From JAFCUW01 sp049898325 (lineage in GTDB: Bacteria; Pseudomonadota; Gammaproteobacteria; Burkholderiales; Burkholderiaceae_D), in the NCBI RefSeq assembly GCF_049898325.1, contig NZ_JAFCXL010000003.1, positions 213,105 through 277,104 of the forward strand: 64,000 nt of DNA, written 5' to 3'. Below the pieces are notes generated by a model. That model worked only from the letters and a program-made list of their open reading frames with translations, searched no databases and was not told where the DNA came from. Below are positions 17,301-23,876 of the stretch, piece by piece; positions within the stretch are counted from its first letter, which is position 1; each line of letters starts with the position of its first letter. Made by a program: the position numbers and the translations under genes.

Positions 17301-17428
17301 AAGGGGTCGAAACGGAAGAGCAGGCGATCTTCCTGCAGCGCCACGGCTGCCGCCACGCCCAGGGCTATTATTTTGCCCGGCCGGGGCGCGCCGAAGACCT
17401 GCTCGAGCACTGGCTGGTGACGCCGTGA
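14315..17428 (+). CDS. membrane sensor with PAS repeats, GGDEF and EAL domains
   Basis: A 1037-residue inner-membrane protein that may make and degrade cyclic di-GMP. In order: TM helix (about 21-46), periplasmic domain (47-160), TM helix (160-180), HAMP (181-233), three PAS/PAC units (about 240-355, 368-480, 490-602), a GGDEF domain with intact GGDEF (692-696) and an inhibitory RxxD site REGD (683-686), then an EAL domain with GVEALVRW (817-824) and the later DDFGTGYSS and IAEGVET motifs. Both catalytic domains look intact. The start ATG has no obvious SD. The stop overlaps the start of an IorB-like oxidase gene (GTGA), an unusual pairing. Confidence 0.93.
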   Translation: MANKTTRSLRARLGAFYGLSIYGAMLLVIAGGLVLPAIVGSYLLIGVQEQKSARAALNEALARNADILALGMQESLWNMNADSARSLGDSVMRDPSMLEIRVTGQNDTAFMHVRSSRPASGTVLTASREILVRGERIGQVTVAMDDARSQQELRGKQSNFALVLASQISISLLLIVVFLNKRLLKPLRTLTQFSDRLSRGDFETPLAPLGSDELGRLGSQMDQMRVAISELFDDIGKREERFRTIVNQMPGAVFRFRPDGAIEFLSDAIEEISGYPAAALIGGPTARWADIIAPQDRRRQRRAIAAAVAANQAYEIEYRIIDATGVERWVSENGQPQCDAGAVWVDGIVADISERKHNEMRIEGLLAEQGAILDNVMFGVMFVRHRRVVSVNRRCEQLFGYANDSMTGGSTAMIFPADDGFAVAGQDQYAVLAEGKYVTEERQYRHRDGSLFWCMVSGFAVDPLRPQEGSIWVFADITERKLAEEKLRLSATVLEHIADGVMVTDTAGHIVAVNPAFTGITGYTEAEVVGLPSSLSRQGRYDTPFYRGLWDELTATGFGRGEIWNVRRDGVTYLESLTVSAVRDTAGNVTHFVAVFSDITKVRQSQDKLDHMAHHDPLTALPNRVLFNDRLAHALQRAARLHAQLAILFIDLDRFKNVNDTLGHQVGDELLKQVALALAAQLREGDTLARLGGDEFIVLLEDVDADGAGRVAGKLVAMFEQPFMVADYELFVTGSVGISVYPLDTSDANLLIRNADVAMYQAKARGRNGYQFYAPSMSGEGVERLRLEALLRRSIDKGEIFLNYQPQVDMESGRLIGVEALVRWQSPELGLVPPCRFIPVAEDTGFINQLGKWVLEEACRQMIAWEQHGLVVPKMAVNLSVRQFERGSIVGMVAAILRETGLAPQRLQLEVTESVIMNTGDALAFVNDLHGIGVGLAIDDFGTGYSSLAYLKQLPVQTLKIDRSFIEDISTDSNDEAITIAIIQLGKSLNLSVIAEGVETEEQAIFLQRHGCRHAQGYYFARPGRAEDLLEHWLVTP

Positions 17429-19746
17429 GGGCCTTGTTCCGCGGCGCGCCGAAAAACCGCGCGCGGCGCGGCTTCCTGCTGGCCGGCCTGGCCGCCGGCG
17501 GCGCCCTGATCGTCGGCGTCGGCCTGCTGCCGCCGCGCCAGCGCCTGCGCACGGCGCAGCCGCTGCCGGTCAGGGATGGCGCGGTGGCGCTCAACGGCTG
17601 GCTGGCGATCGAAGCGGACGGCAGCGTGTCGGTGGTGGTGGCGCGCAGCGAAATGGGGCAGGGCGTGCACACGGCGCTGCCCATGCTGGTGGCCGAGGAA
17701 CTCGACATGCCGCTGTCGATGGTGCGCCTGATGGCCGCGCCGATCGACAAGATCTACGCCAATGTGGCCTTGATGCGCGACATGCTGCCGTTCCATCCGG
17801 ACCAGCGCGGCGCCCTGCGCGACGGCGCCGAGCACCTGCTGGCCAAGGCGGGGCGCGAACTGGGCCTGATGTTCACGGGCGGCTCGACCAGCGTCAGGGA
17901 CGCCTGGGGACCGATGCGCGAAGCGGGCGCGCTGGCGCGCGCCATGCTGGTGGCGGCCGCCGCCGAGGGCTGGCAGGTGGCCCCGGCCAGCTGCACCACA
18001 GAGGGCGGCTTCGTGCGCCATCCGTCGGGCCGCACGGCCAGTTACGCCAGCCTGGCGGCGCGGGCGGCAACGGTCGATATCGATGCGGACGCGGTCGCCG
18101 TCAAGACGCCGGCCCAGTTCACCCTGATCGGCCGGCCGCAACCGCGCCGCGACAGTCCCGCCAAGGTGACCGGCGCGGCCCGCTTCGGCATCGACGCCCG
18201 TCCGCCCGGCCTGCTGTATGCGGCCGTGCGCATGGCGCCGGTGATCGGCGCCGGCGTCGGCACGGTCGATGCCAGCGCCGTGCGCGCGCGGCCGGGGGTG
18301 AAGGCGGTGATCAATTTTTCGGCGGCGCTGGGCAAGCATAGCGGCGCCGGCGCCGGCCTGGCCGTCATCGCCACCACCTGGTGGGGCGCGCACCAGGCGG
18401 CCGCCGCGCTGGCCGTCAGCTGGACTGCGGGCAGCGGCGATGCCGGCCCCGCCAGGCTGTCGACCGAGGCGATTTTCCAGCAATTTCGCGCGCGCCTGGA
18501 CGCCAACGGCGGGCGCGGCGACGGCCACGTCTACCACAGCGCGGGCAGCCTGGACGCGCTCTCTGGCCCCGGCCTGACAACCCTCCGCGCCGAATACCGC
18601 GCGCCCTTCCTGGCCCACGCCGCCATGGAGCCGATCAACTGCACCGCCCAGGTCAGCGGCGGCAAGGTGAAGCTGTGGGCCTCGACCCAGGTGCCCAGCA
18701 TCGCCGTCGACATGGCCGCCAAGGTGGCCGGGGTGGCGCGCGAGGACGTCACCATCGAGGTACTGCTGCTGGGCGGTGGTTTTGGGCGCCGCCTCGAAGT
18801 GGACATGGTGGCGCAGGCGGTGGCGGCGGCGGCGGCGGCCGACGGCATGCCGGTGCAACTGATCTGGACGCGCGAGGACGACATGATGCACGACGTCTAC
18901 CGGCCGGCCGCGCTGGCGCGCTTTACGGGCAGCGTCGATGGCGCCGGCAAGGTGCACGGCTGGGACAACCATTCGGTGAGCGGCTCGATCGGCCACCAGT
19001 ATTTCCCCCGCTCGCTGGGCCTGCCCGGGCTGGGCCCCGACAAGACCGCCGCCGAGGGCGAGTACGACATGGCTTACGACATCGCCAACCAGCGCATCGC
19101 CCACGAGATCGTCGCCAGCGCCGTCCCGATCGGCTATTTCCGCTCGGTGGGCCACTCGCACAACGCCTTCTTCAAGGAGAGTTTTGTCGATGAACTGGCG
19201 CATGCGGCCGGCCAGGACGGCGCCGCCTTCCGCCGCTCCCTGCTGCACAGGCAGCCGCGCCACCTGGCCGTGCTCGACGCCGCCCTGAAAGCGGCCGGCG
19301 CGGCCCCGGCCGGGCGTGCCCACGGCGTCGCCGTGCACGCCTGCTTCGGCAGCGTCGTCGCGCAGGTGGCGCAGGTGTCGATCGAGGATGGCGCCATCCG
19401 CGTGCACCGGGTGGTCTGCGCGATCGACTGCGGGCTGGCCGTCAACCCCAACATCATCGCCCAGCAGATGGAGTCGGCGGTGGTGTTCGGCCTGTCGGCG
19501 GCGCTGGGTGGGGAAATTACCGTCAAGGACGGCCGCATCGAACAGAGCAACTACCACGACTACCCGGTGCTGCGCATCGGCCAGGCGCCGCAGGTCGACA
19601 CCATCATCATCGCCAGCGCCGCGCCGCCCGAAGGGGTGGGCGAGCCGGGCGTGCCGCCGGTGGCGCCGGCGGTGGCCAATGCGGTGTTCATCCTGACGGG
19701 GCAGCGCCTGCGCAGCCTGCCGCTGCGGCTGGCGCCGACCAGCTAG
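17425..19746 (+). CDS. IorB-type molybdopterin-binding aldehyde/isoquinoline oxidoreductase subunit
   Basis: A 773-residue xanthine dehydrogenase-family large subunit. It begins with a twin-arginine signal (RARRGFLLAGLAAGG), so it should be exported folded with its cofactor. Molybdopterin-binding motifs include SEMGQGVHTALPML and LLGGGFGRRLEVDM, and the C-terminal GVGEPGVPPVAPA carries the expected catalytic Glu. The substrate is unknown. Partner genes are missing: no [2Fe-2S] IorA-like subunit or cytochrome c lies nearby, so it must pair with a distant gene. The GTG start overlaps the stop of the cyclic-di-GMP enzyme. Confidence 0.87.
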   Translation: MRALFRGAPKNRARRGFLLAGLAAGGALIVGVGLLPPRQRLRTAQPLPVRDGAVALNGWLAIEADGSVSVVVARSEMGQGVHTALPMLVAEELDMPLSMVRLMAAPIDKIYANVALMRDMLPFHPDQRGALRDGAEHLLAKAGRELGLMFTGGSTSVRDAWGPMREAGALARAMLVAAAAEGWQVAPASCTTEGGFVRHPSGRTASYASLAARAATVDIDADAVAVKTPAQFTLIGRPQPRRDSPAKVTGAARFGIDARPPGLLYAAVRMAPVIGAGVGTVDASAVRARPGVKAVINFSAALGKHSGAGAGLAVIATTWWGAHQAAAALAVSWTAGSGDAGPARLSTEAIFQQFRARLDANGGRGDGHVYHSAGSLDALSGPGLTTLRAEYRAPFLAHAAMEPINCTAQVSGGKVKLWASTQVPSIAVDMAAKVAGVAREDVTIEVLLLGGGFGRRLEVDMVAQAVAAAAAADGMPVQLIWTREDDMMHDVYRPAALARFTGSVDGAGKVHGWDNHSVSGSIGHQYFPRSLGLPGLGPDKTAAEGEYDMAYDIANQRIAHEIVASAVPIGYFRSVGHSHNAFFKESFVDELAHAAGQDGAAFRRSLLHRQPRHLAVLDAALKAAGAAPAGRAHGVAVHACFGSVVAQVAQVSIEDGAIRVHRVVCAIDCGLAVNPNIIAQQMESAVVFGLSAALGGEITVKDGRIEQSNYHDYPVLRIGQAPQVDTIIIASAAPPEGVGEPGVPPVAPAVANAVFILTGQRLRSLPLRLAPTS

Positions 19747-19750
19747 CGAT

Positions 19751-20167
19751 CTAGCCCAGCAGGGTTTTCAGGTTGCCCAGCCGCTGCCAGTCGCGCCGCT
19801 CTGCGGTGCTGGTGGCCAGCCGGCCCAGGTCGTCGCTGGAGGTGGCCAGTTGCGCCGCCAGCAAGCGCTCGGCCAGCGCGGCGTCGGGCAGCACGGTGCC
19901 GAAAAACGCCACGGTGTCGTCGTGCTGGATCAGCAGGGTGGGGAAGTTGTCGATGTCGAGGTCGCCCACGATATCGGCCTGGTCTTCGATGTCGATCCAG
20001 ACGAAGCGCAGAGCCGGATGGCGCGCCGCCAGCGCCTCGAACGTGGCCCGGTAAGTGCCGCAGGTGCCGCACCAGCCGGCACACAGGCAGGCGACGGTCC
20101 AGCCGCCTTCGGCCAGGCCGGCGGCGAGTTCGGAACGGTTGTCCTGGTCGAGAGTGAGGCTGTGCAT
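19751..20167 (-). CDS. thioredoxin-fold protein
   Basis: A 138-residue cytosolic protein with a CxxC redox site, WCGTC (Cys33, Cys36), and a cis-Pro segment DNFPTLLI. The C-terminal part after about residue 105 is an extra helical tail. It probably reduces disulphides; the partner is unknown. A TAGAAT box lies 6 nt before the ATG without an SD, so the mRNA may be leaderless. Convergent with the IorB gene, 4 nt between stops. Confidence 0.85.
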   Translation of the reverse strand: MHSLTLDQDNRSELAAGLAEGGWTVACLCAGWCGTCGTYRATFEALAARHPALRFVWIDIEDQADIVGDLDIDNFPTLLIQHDDTVAFFGTVLPDAALAERLLAAQLATSSDDLGRLATSTAERRDWQRLGNLKTLLG

Positions 20168-20245
20168 GAGCGCATTCTACCGTGCCGGCGGTTTTTCGGC
20201 GGCGGCGGGGCGCCGCGACGCCCGCCGCGCAGGGTAAAATACGCC

Positions 20246-20956
20246 ATGCTTACCATTCTCGCCATTGAAACTTCCTCCGAACTGGCTTCCTGCGCGTTGC
20301 TGCGCGAGGGTACCTTGCGCAGCCGCGAATCGTCCGGCGTGCGCACCCATTCGCAGTCGATTTTGCCGATGGTGCAAGATCTGCTGGCCGAAGCGGGCAT
20401 CGTGCTGGCCGATTGCGACGCCATCGCCTACGGCGCCGGCCCCGGCTCCTTCACGGGCGTGCGCACCGCCGCCGGCATCGCCCAGGGCCTCGCCTTCGGC
20501 GCCGGCCTGCCGGTGGTGCCGGTGGTGACGCTGGCGGCGATGGCGCAGCGCTGCCGCGAGGCCAGCGGTGCCGACGAAGTGCTCGCCGTGCTCGACGCCC
20601 GCATGGGCGAAGTGTACTGGGCGCGCTACCGCCACGACGACGGTGCCGGCTGGCGCATCCTCGACGCGCCGGCGCTGGCCGCGCCCGGCGCGGTGCCGCC
20701 GGCCGTCACCGCCACCGCTTGCGGCAACGGCTTCACTGCCTACCCGGACGCCTTCGCGGACGCCGCCCTTGCTCTTGACGTCATGCCGCACGCCGGCGCG
20801 ATTGCCGCGCTGGCCGCCATCGAGTTCGCCGCCGGCCGCTCGGTGGCCGCTGCCGACGCCCAGCCGCTCTACCTGCGCAACAAGATCGCGTTCACCAGCG
20901 CCGAGCGGCTCGTCATCAACGCCGACAAGGCGGCCGCCGCCGCTGCCGCCGCATGA
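20246..20956 (+). CDS. tsaB: tRNA threonylcarbamoyladenosine biosynthesis protein TsaB
   Basis: Partner of TsaD and TsaE in t6A37 modification of ANN-decoding tRNAs. The protein is 236 residues of ASKHA fold, beginning MLTILAIETSSELASCAL with the conserved AYGAGPGSFTGVRTAAGIAQG. The ATG at 20246 follows TAAAAT by 5 nt and lacks an SD, suggesting a leaderless transcript. It overlaps rimI by 4 nt (ATGA), heading a tsaB-rimI-udg-DUF1853 operon. Confidence 0.94.
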   Translation: MLTILAIETSSELASCALLREGTLRSRESSGVRTHSQSILPMVQDLLAEAGIVLADCDAIAYGAGPGSFTGVRTAAGIAQGLAFGAGLPVVPVVTLAAMAQRCREASGADEVLAVLDARMGEVYWARYRHDDGAGWRILDAPALAAPGAVPPAVTATACGNGFTAYPDAFADAALALDVMPHAGAIAALAAIEFAAGRSVAAADAQPLYLRNKIAFTSAERLVINADKAAAAAAAA

Positions 20957-21438
20957 GCGCGCCCGCCAGCGCGGCCGCGCAGGACGGTGTCGACCGCTTG
21001 ACGTACGCGCCGATGGTCATGGCCGACCTCGACGCCGTGTTTGCCATCGAGCAGGCGGTCTACCCGCATCCCTGGACGCGCGGTAATTTCGTCGATTCGC
21101 TGGCATCCGGCTACAGCGCCTGGACGCTGCACGACGGCGATGCGCTGGCCGGCTACTTCCTGCTCATGCTGGCGGTCGACGAAGCGCACCTGCTCAACGT
21201 CGCCGTGGCCGGCGCGCGCCAGGGGCAGGGCATCGGTCGCTACCTGCTCGACAAGGTGGCCGCCTGCGCGCGCGGCCTGGGCGCCGAATCGGTGTTGCTG
21301 GAGGTGCGGCCGTCGAACCTGCGCGCGCTGGACGTCTACCGGCGCTATGGCTTTGCCGAAATCGGCCGCCGCAAGAATTACTATCCGGCCCACAATGGCC
21401 AGCGCGAAGAGGCGATCGTGATGCGGTTCGTGCTATGA
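20953..21438 (+). CDS. rimI: ribosomal protein S18-alanine N-acetyltransferase
   Basis: A GNAT acetyltransferase of 161 residues, which by family acetylates the N-terminus of ribosomal protein S18. The acetyl-CoA motif is ARQGQGIGRYLL, followed by LLEVRPSNLRALDVYRRYGF and the RKNYY motif typical of RimI. It starts within the tsaB stop (ATGA) and overlaps the next gene by 4 nt (ATGA). Confidence 0.93.
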   Translation: MSAPASAAAQDGVDRLTYAPMVMADLDAVFAIEQAVYPHPWTRGNFVDSLASGYSAWTLHDGDALAGYFLLMLAVDEAHLLNVAVAGARQGQGIGRYLLDKVAACARGLGAESVLLEVRPSNLRALDVYRRYGFAEIGRRKNYYPAHNGQREEAIVMRFVL

Positions 21439-22262
21439 GCGACCAGTCGCCACTGGCAGCGGGGCAGCCGGCCCCCTTGAGCGCGCGCGACGCCGCCTTC
21501 CTGGCCGAGATGGGCATCACGCCCCTGTGGCAGGCGCGCGCGGTCAGCGCGACCAGCGCGATCACCACCGACAGCACCGACAGCGGCGCGGCGCTGGCCA
21601 GCGCGGCGCCGCCCGTTGCGCTGGCGCCAGCGGCCCCGGTGGCGCCAGCGCCCGAAGCGGACGCGCCCCAGCTTGACGCGGACATCGGCCAGATGGACTG
21701 GCGCACCCTGAACAACGCCATCGCCGCCTGCGCCCGCTGCGGCTGCAAGGACGGCCGCAAGAGCGTGGCCGGCGACGGCGCGCGCGCGGCCGTGTGGATG
21801 GTGGTGGCGGGCGCCACCACCACGCAGGATGAAAGCGAGCGCCAGCCGCTGGCCGGCGCGCCCGGCAAACTGCTGGCCAATATGCTCAAGGCGGTGCAGC
21901 TCTCGCGCGAGGAAAACGTCTACGTTACCAACCTGGTCAAGTGCCGCCTGAGCAGCGCCAGCGGCGGCGAACGGGCGCCCACGGCCGACGAAATCCAGGC
22001 CTGCCGCCCCTTCGTCGAACGCGAACTGGCCCTGTGCGGCGCCGGCGTCGTGCTCACCCTGGGGCAGGTGGCCACCAACGCCTTGCTCGACCAGCCGGCC
22101 CAGCAAGCGCTGGCCGGCTCGCGCGGCGCGGTCCACCAGTTCAACGGCGCCGCCCTGGTGGCGACCCTGCACCCGGCCGAACTGCTGCGGCGCGGGGCCG
22201 ACAAGGCGCAAGCCTGGGCCGACCTGTGCCTGGCGCGCGCCAGCCATGGACGGCCGCAGTGA
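21435..22262 (+). CDS. family 4-like uracil-DNA glycosylase with altered motif A
   Basis: A 275-residue protein: an Ala/Pro-rich N-terminal extension (about 1-85), then the glycosylase domain. Four likely [4Fe-4S] ligands are kept (Cys99, Cys102, Cys170, Cys190), as are YVTNLVKCR, LTLGQVA and motif B (HPAELLR, 246-252). The uracil-pocket motif A, normally GE(A/G)PG, reads AGATTT (125-130) here, lacking the Glu and the Pro-Gly. The enzyme may have changed activity or be a non-catalytic relative. It is coupled to rimI by ATGA and overlaps DUF1853 by 17 nt. Confidence 0.85.
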   Translation: MSDQSPLAAGQPAPLSARDAAFLAEMGITPLWQARAVSATSAITTDSTDSGAALASAAPPVALAPAAPVAPAPEADAPQLDADIGQMDWRTLNNAIAACARCGCKDGRKSVAGDGARAAVWMVVAGATTTQDESERQPLAGAPGKLLANMLKAVQLSREENVYVTNLVKCRLSSASGGERAPTADEIQACRPFVERELALCGAGVVLTLGQVATNALLDQPAQQALAGSRGAVHQFNGAALVATLHPAELLRRGADKAQAWADLCLARASHGRPQ

Positions 22263-23274
22263 CGGCATCGCCATGCCCGGGCCGGACCTGAACGAGCGCG
22301 CCGCGCCCTACCAGGCCGGCTTCACCCGCCGCTGGGGTCATCTGCACAATCCCCACGTGCGCGCGCTGGCCTGGCTGCTCGATTCGCCCGACCTGCTCGA
22401 TCCCGCTGCCGCCGAATGGGCCGGCAAGCTGGCCGCGCCCACGCCCATCACGGCCGACCTGCGCGAGTGGCTGGACCGGCTCGAGCGCGATCCGGCGCCC
22501 CTGCTGGCGGCGCTCGGTGCGCGCCCCCACACCCGCCTGGGCCTGTACGCCGAACAGCTGATGGCGTTTTATTACCAGGCGCACGGCCGCCTGGTGGCGC
22601 ACGGCTTGCAGGTGCGCGCCAGCCGCAACGACACGGTGGGCGAATTCGACTTCCTGCTCGAGCTTGAGGGCGACGGCGAGGGAGCGCGGGCGGCGGGCGT
22701 CGAGCACATCGAGCTGGCCACCAAGTTCTACCTGCTGCAGGGCGACGCCGCCTCGCGCTTCGACACCCTGATCGGCCCCAACCTGGCCGACAGCCTGGGC
22801 GCCAAGATGCGCAAGATCCTCGGCAAGCAACTGGCGCTGGCGGACCATCCGGCGGCGCAGGCGCTGCTGGCGCGCCCCGTGCTGCGCGCCCGCGCGCTCG
22901 TCAAGGGCTGGCTGTTCTATCCGGCCCCGGCGACCCCGATGGCCGGCATCGCCAGCGGCCATTGCCGCGGTTTCTGGTGCCCGCTGGCCGCTGTGCCCGG
23001 CATGGCGGCGGCCGACTGGGTGATCCTGCCGCGCCTGCAATGGCTGGCGCCGTACCGCATCGAGGCGGATGCCGCCTTGCTCGACGGCGCCGGCCTGGCC
23101 GACGCCGTCGCCGCCGCGTTCGCGCTCAGCCCCGCGCCGGTGATGGTGGCGTCGATGGCGTCGATGGCGGCGTCGACGGGGGCGGCGCCGGGCGAGCTGG
23201 TCGAACAATGCCGCGGCTTCATCGTGCCCGACGACTGGCAGGCGCGCGCGCTGCAGCGCCAGCAGGGGCTCTAA
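22246..23274 (+). CDS. DUF1853 family protein
   Basis: A 342-residue protein resembling DUF1853, a family thought to have a PD-(D/E)XK nuclease-like core: LGLYAEQLMAFYY, NDTVGEFDFLLE, IELATKFYLL and VKGWLFYP are conserved blocks, with the E-x-D...E-x-x-x-K pattern in EFDF and HIELATK. Function unproven. It overlaps the uracil-DNA glycosylase gene by 17 nt, consistent with a shared DNA-repair operon. Confidence 0.82.
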   Translation: MDGRSDGIAMPGPDLNERAAPYQAGFTRRWGHLHNPHVRALAWLLDSPDLLDPAAAEWAGKLAAPTPITADLREWLDRLERDPAPLLAALGARPHTRLGLYAEQLMAFYYQAHGRLVAHGLQVRASRNDTVGEFDFLLELEGDGEGARAAGVEHIELATKFYLLQGDAASRFDTLIGPNLADSLGAKMRKILGKQLALADHPAAQALLARPVLRARALVKGWLFYPAPATPMAGIASGHCRGFWCPLAAVPGMAAADWVILPRLQWLAPYRIEADAALLDGAGLADAVAAAFALSPAPVMVASMASMAASTGAAPGELVEQCRGFIVPDDWQARALQRQQGL

Positions 23275-23275
23275 T

Positions 23276-23307
23276 AGTCCCTTCCTGGCCGAGTCCCTTC
23301 CTGGCCG
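23276..23307. repeat. 16-bp perfect tandem repeat
   Basis: AGTCCCTTCCTGGCCG occurs twice, back to back (23276-23291 and 23292-23307), in the gap upstream of the DUF2946 promoter. Its role is unknown; it could be a duplicated operator or simple slippage. Confidence 0.7.
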
Positions 23308-23344
23308 GTTCCCGGCTGCGCCGCAGGCTGTTATACTTTCGCCC

Positions 23345-23722
23345 ATGGGATTGAACACACTGCATCGCCGCCTCGCCGCCTGGCTCGCCTGCCTGGCGAT
23401 GCTGTTTGGCGCGCTCGCGCCGACGCTGTCGCAAGCGAATGCCGCTGCCGCGCCGGCCGGTGGCTGGACGCAGATTTGCAGCGCCAGCGGCAGTCGCATG
23501 GTCCAGCTCGACATGGCCGATCCGTCCCAGGACCCCGTCCACCTCGAGCATTGCCCGTTCTGCGCCACCCACGCCGACGCTGTCGCCTTGCCGCCGGGCG
23601 CGGCCTGGTCGGTCCCGCTGCTGCTGCCTGCCGCGACTCACCCCGTCCTGTTCTACCAGTCGCCACGTCCGCTGGCGATCTGGCGCGCCGCGCAATCGCG
23701 CGCGCCCCCCGCCCTGGCCTGA
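23345..23722 (+). CDS. DUF2946 family exported protein
   Basis: A 125-residue protein with an N-terminal hydrophobic signal segment (about 10-32) and the HLEHCPFCATHAD motif typical of DUF2946, likely metal-binding. These proteins are often found beside copper or iron TonB receptors, as here. A -10-like TATACT (23332-23337) lies 7 nt before the ATG, with no SD, so the mRNA may be leaderless. It heads a probable DUF2946-TonB receptor-PepSY unit. Confidence 0.8.
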   Translation: MGLNTLHRRLAAWLACLAMLFGALAPTLSQANAAAAPAGGWTQICSASGSRMVQLDMADPSQDPVHLEHCPFCATHADAVALPPGAAWSVPLLLPAATHPVLFYQSPRPLAIWRAAQSRAPPALA

Positions 23723-23876
23723 TGCCTTTGGCTGGCCGCGCCTTGCAAGGCGCGCCGCCCGAACAAACCTGCAGGCCGCGCGCCTGGCCGTCCCTTTCAC
23801 TGCGGTGTGGGCACGGCCCGGTGCCGACGCGCCGCAGCATCCGACCACCCGGCGTTTGCCGCTACAGAATCCTTCC

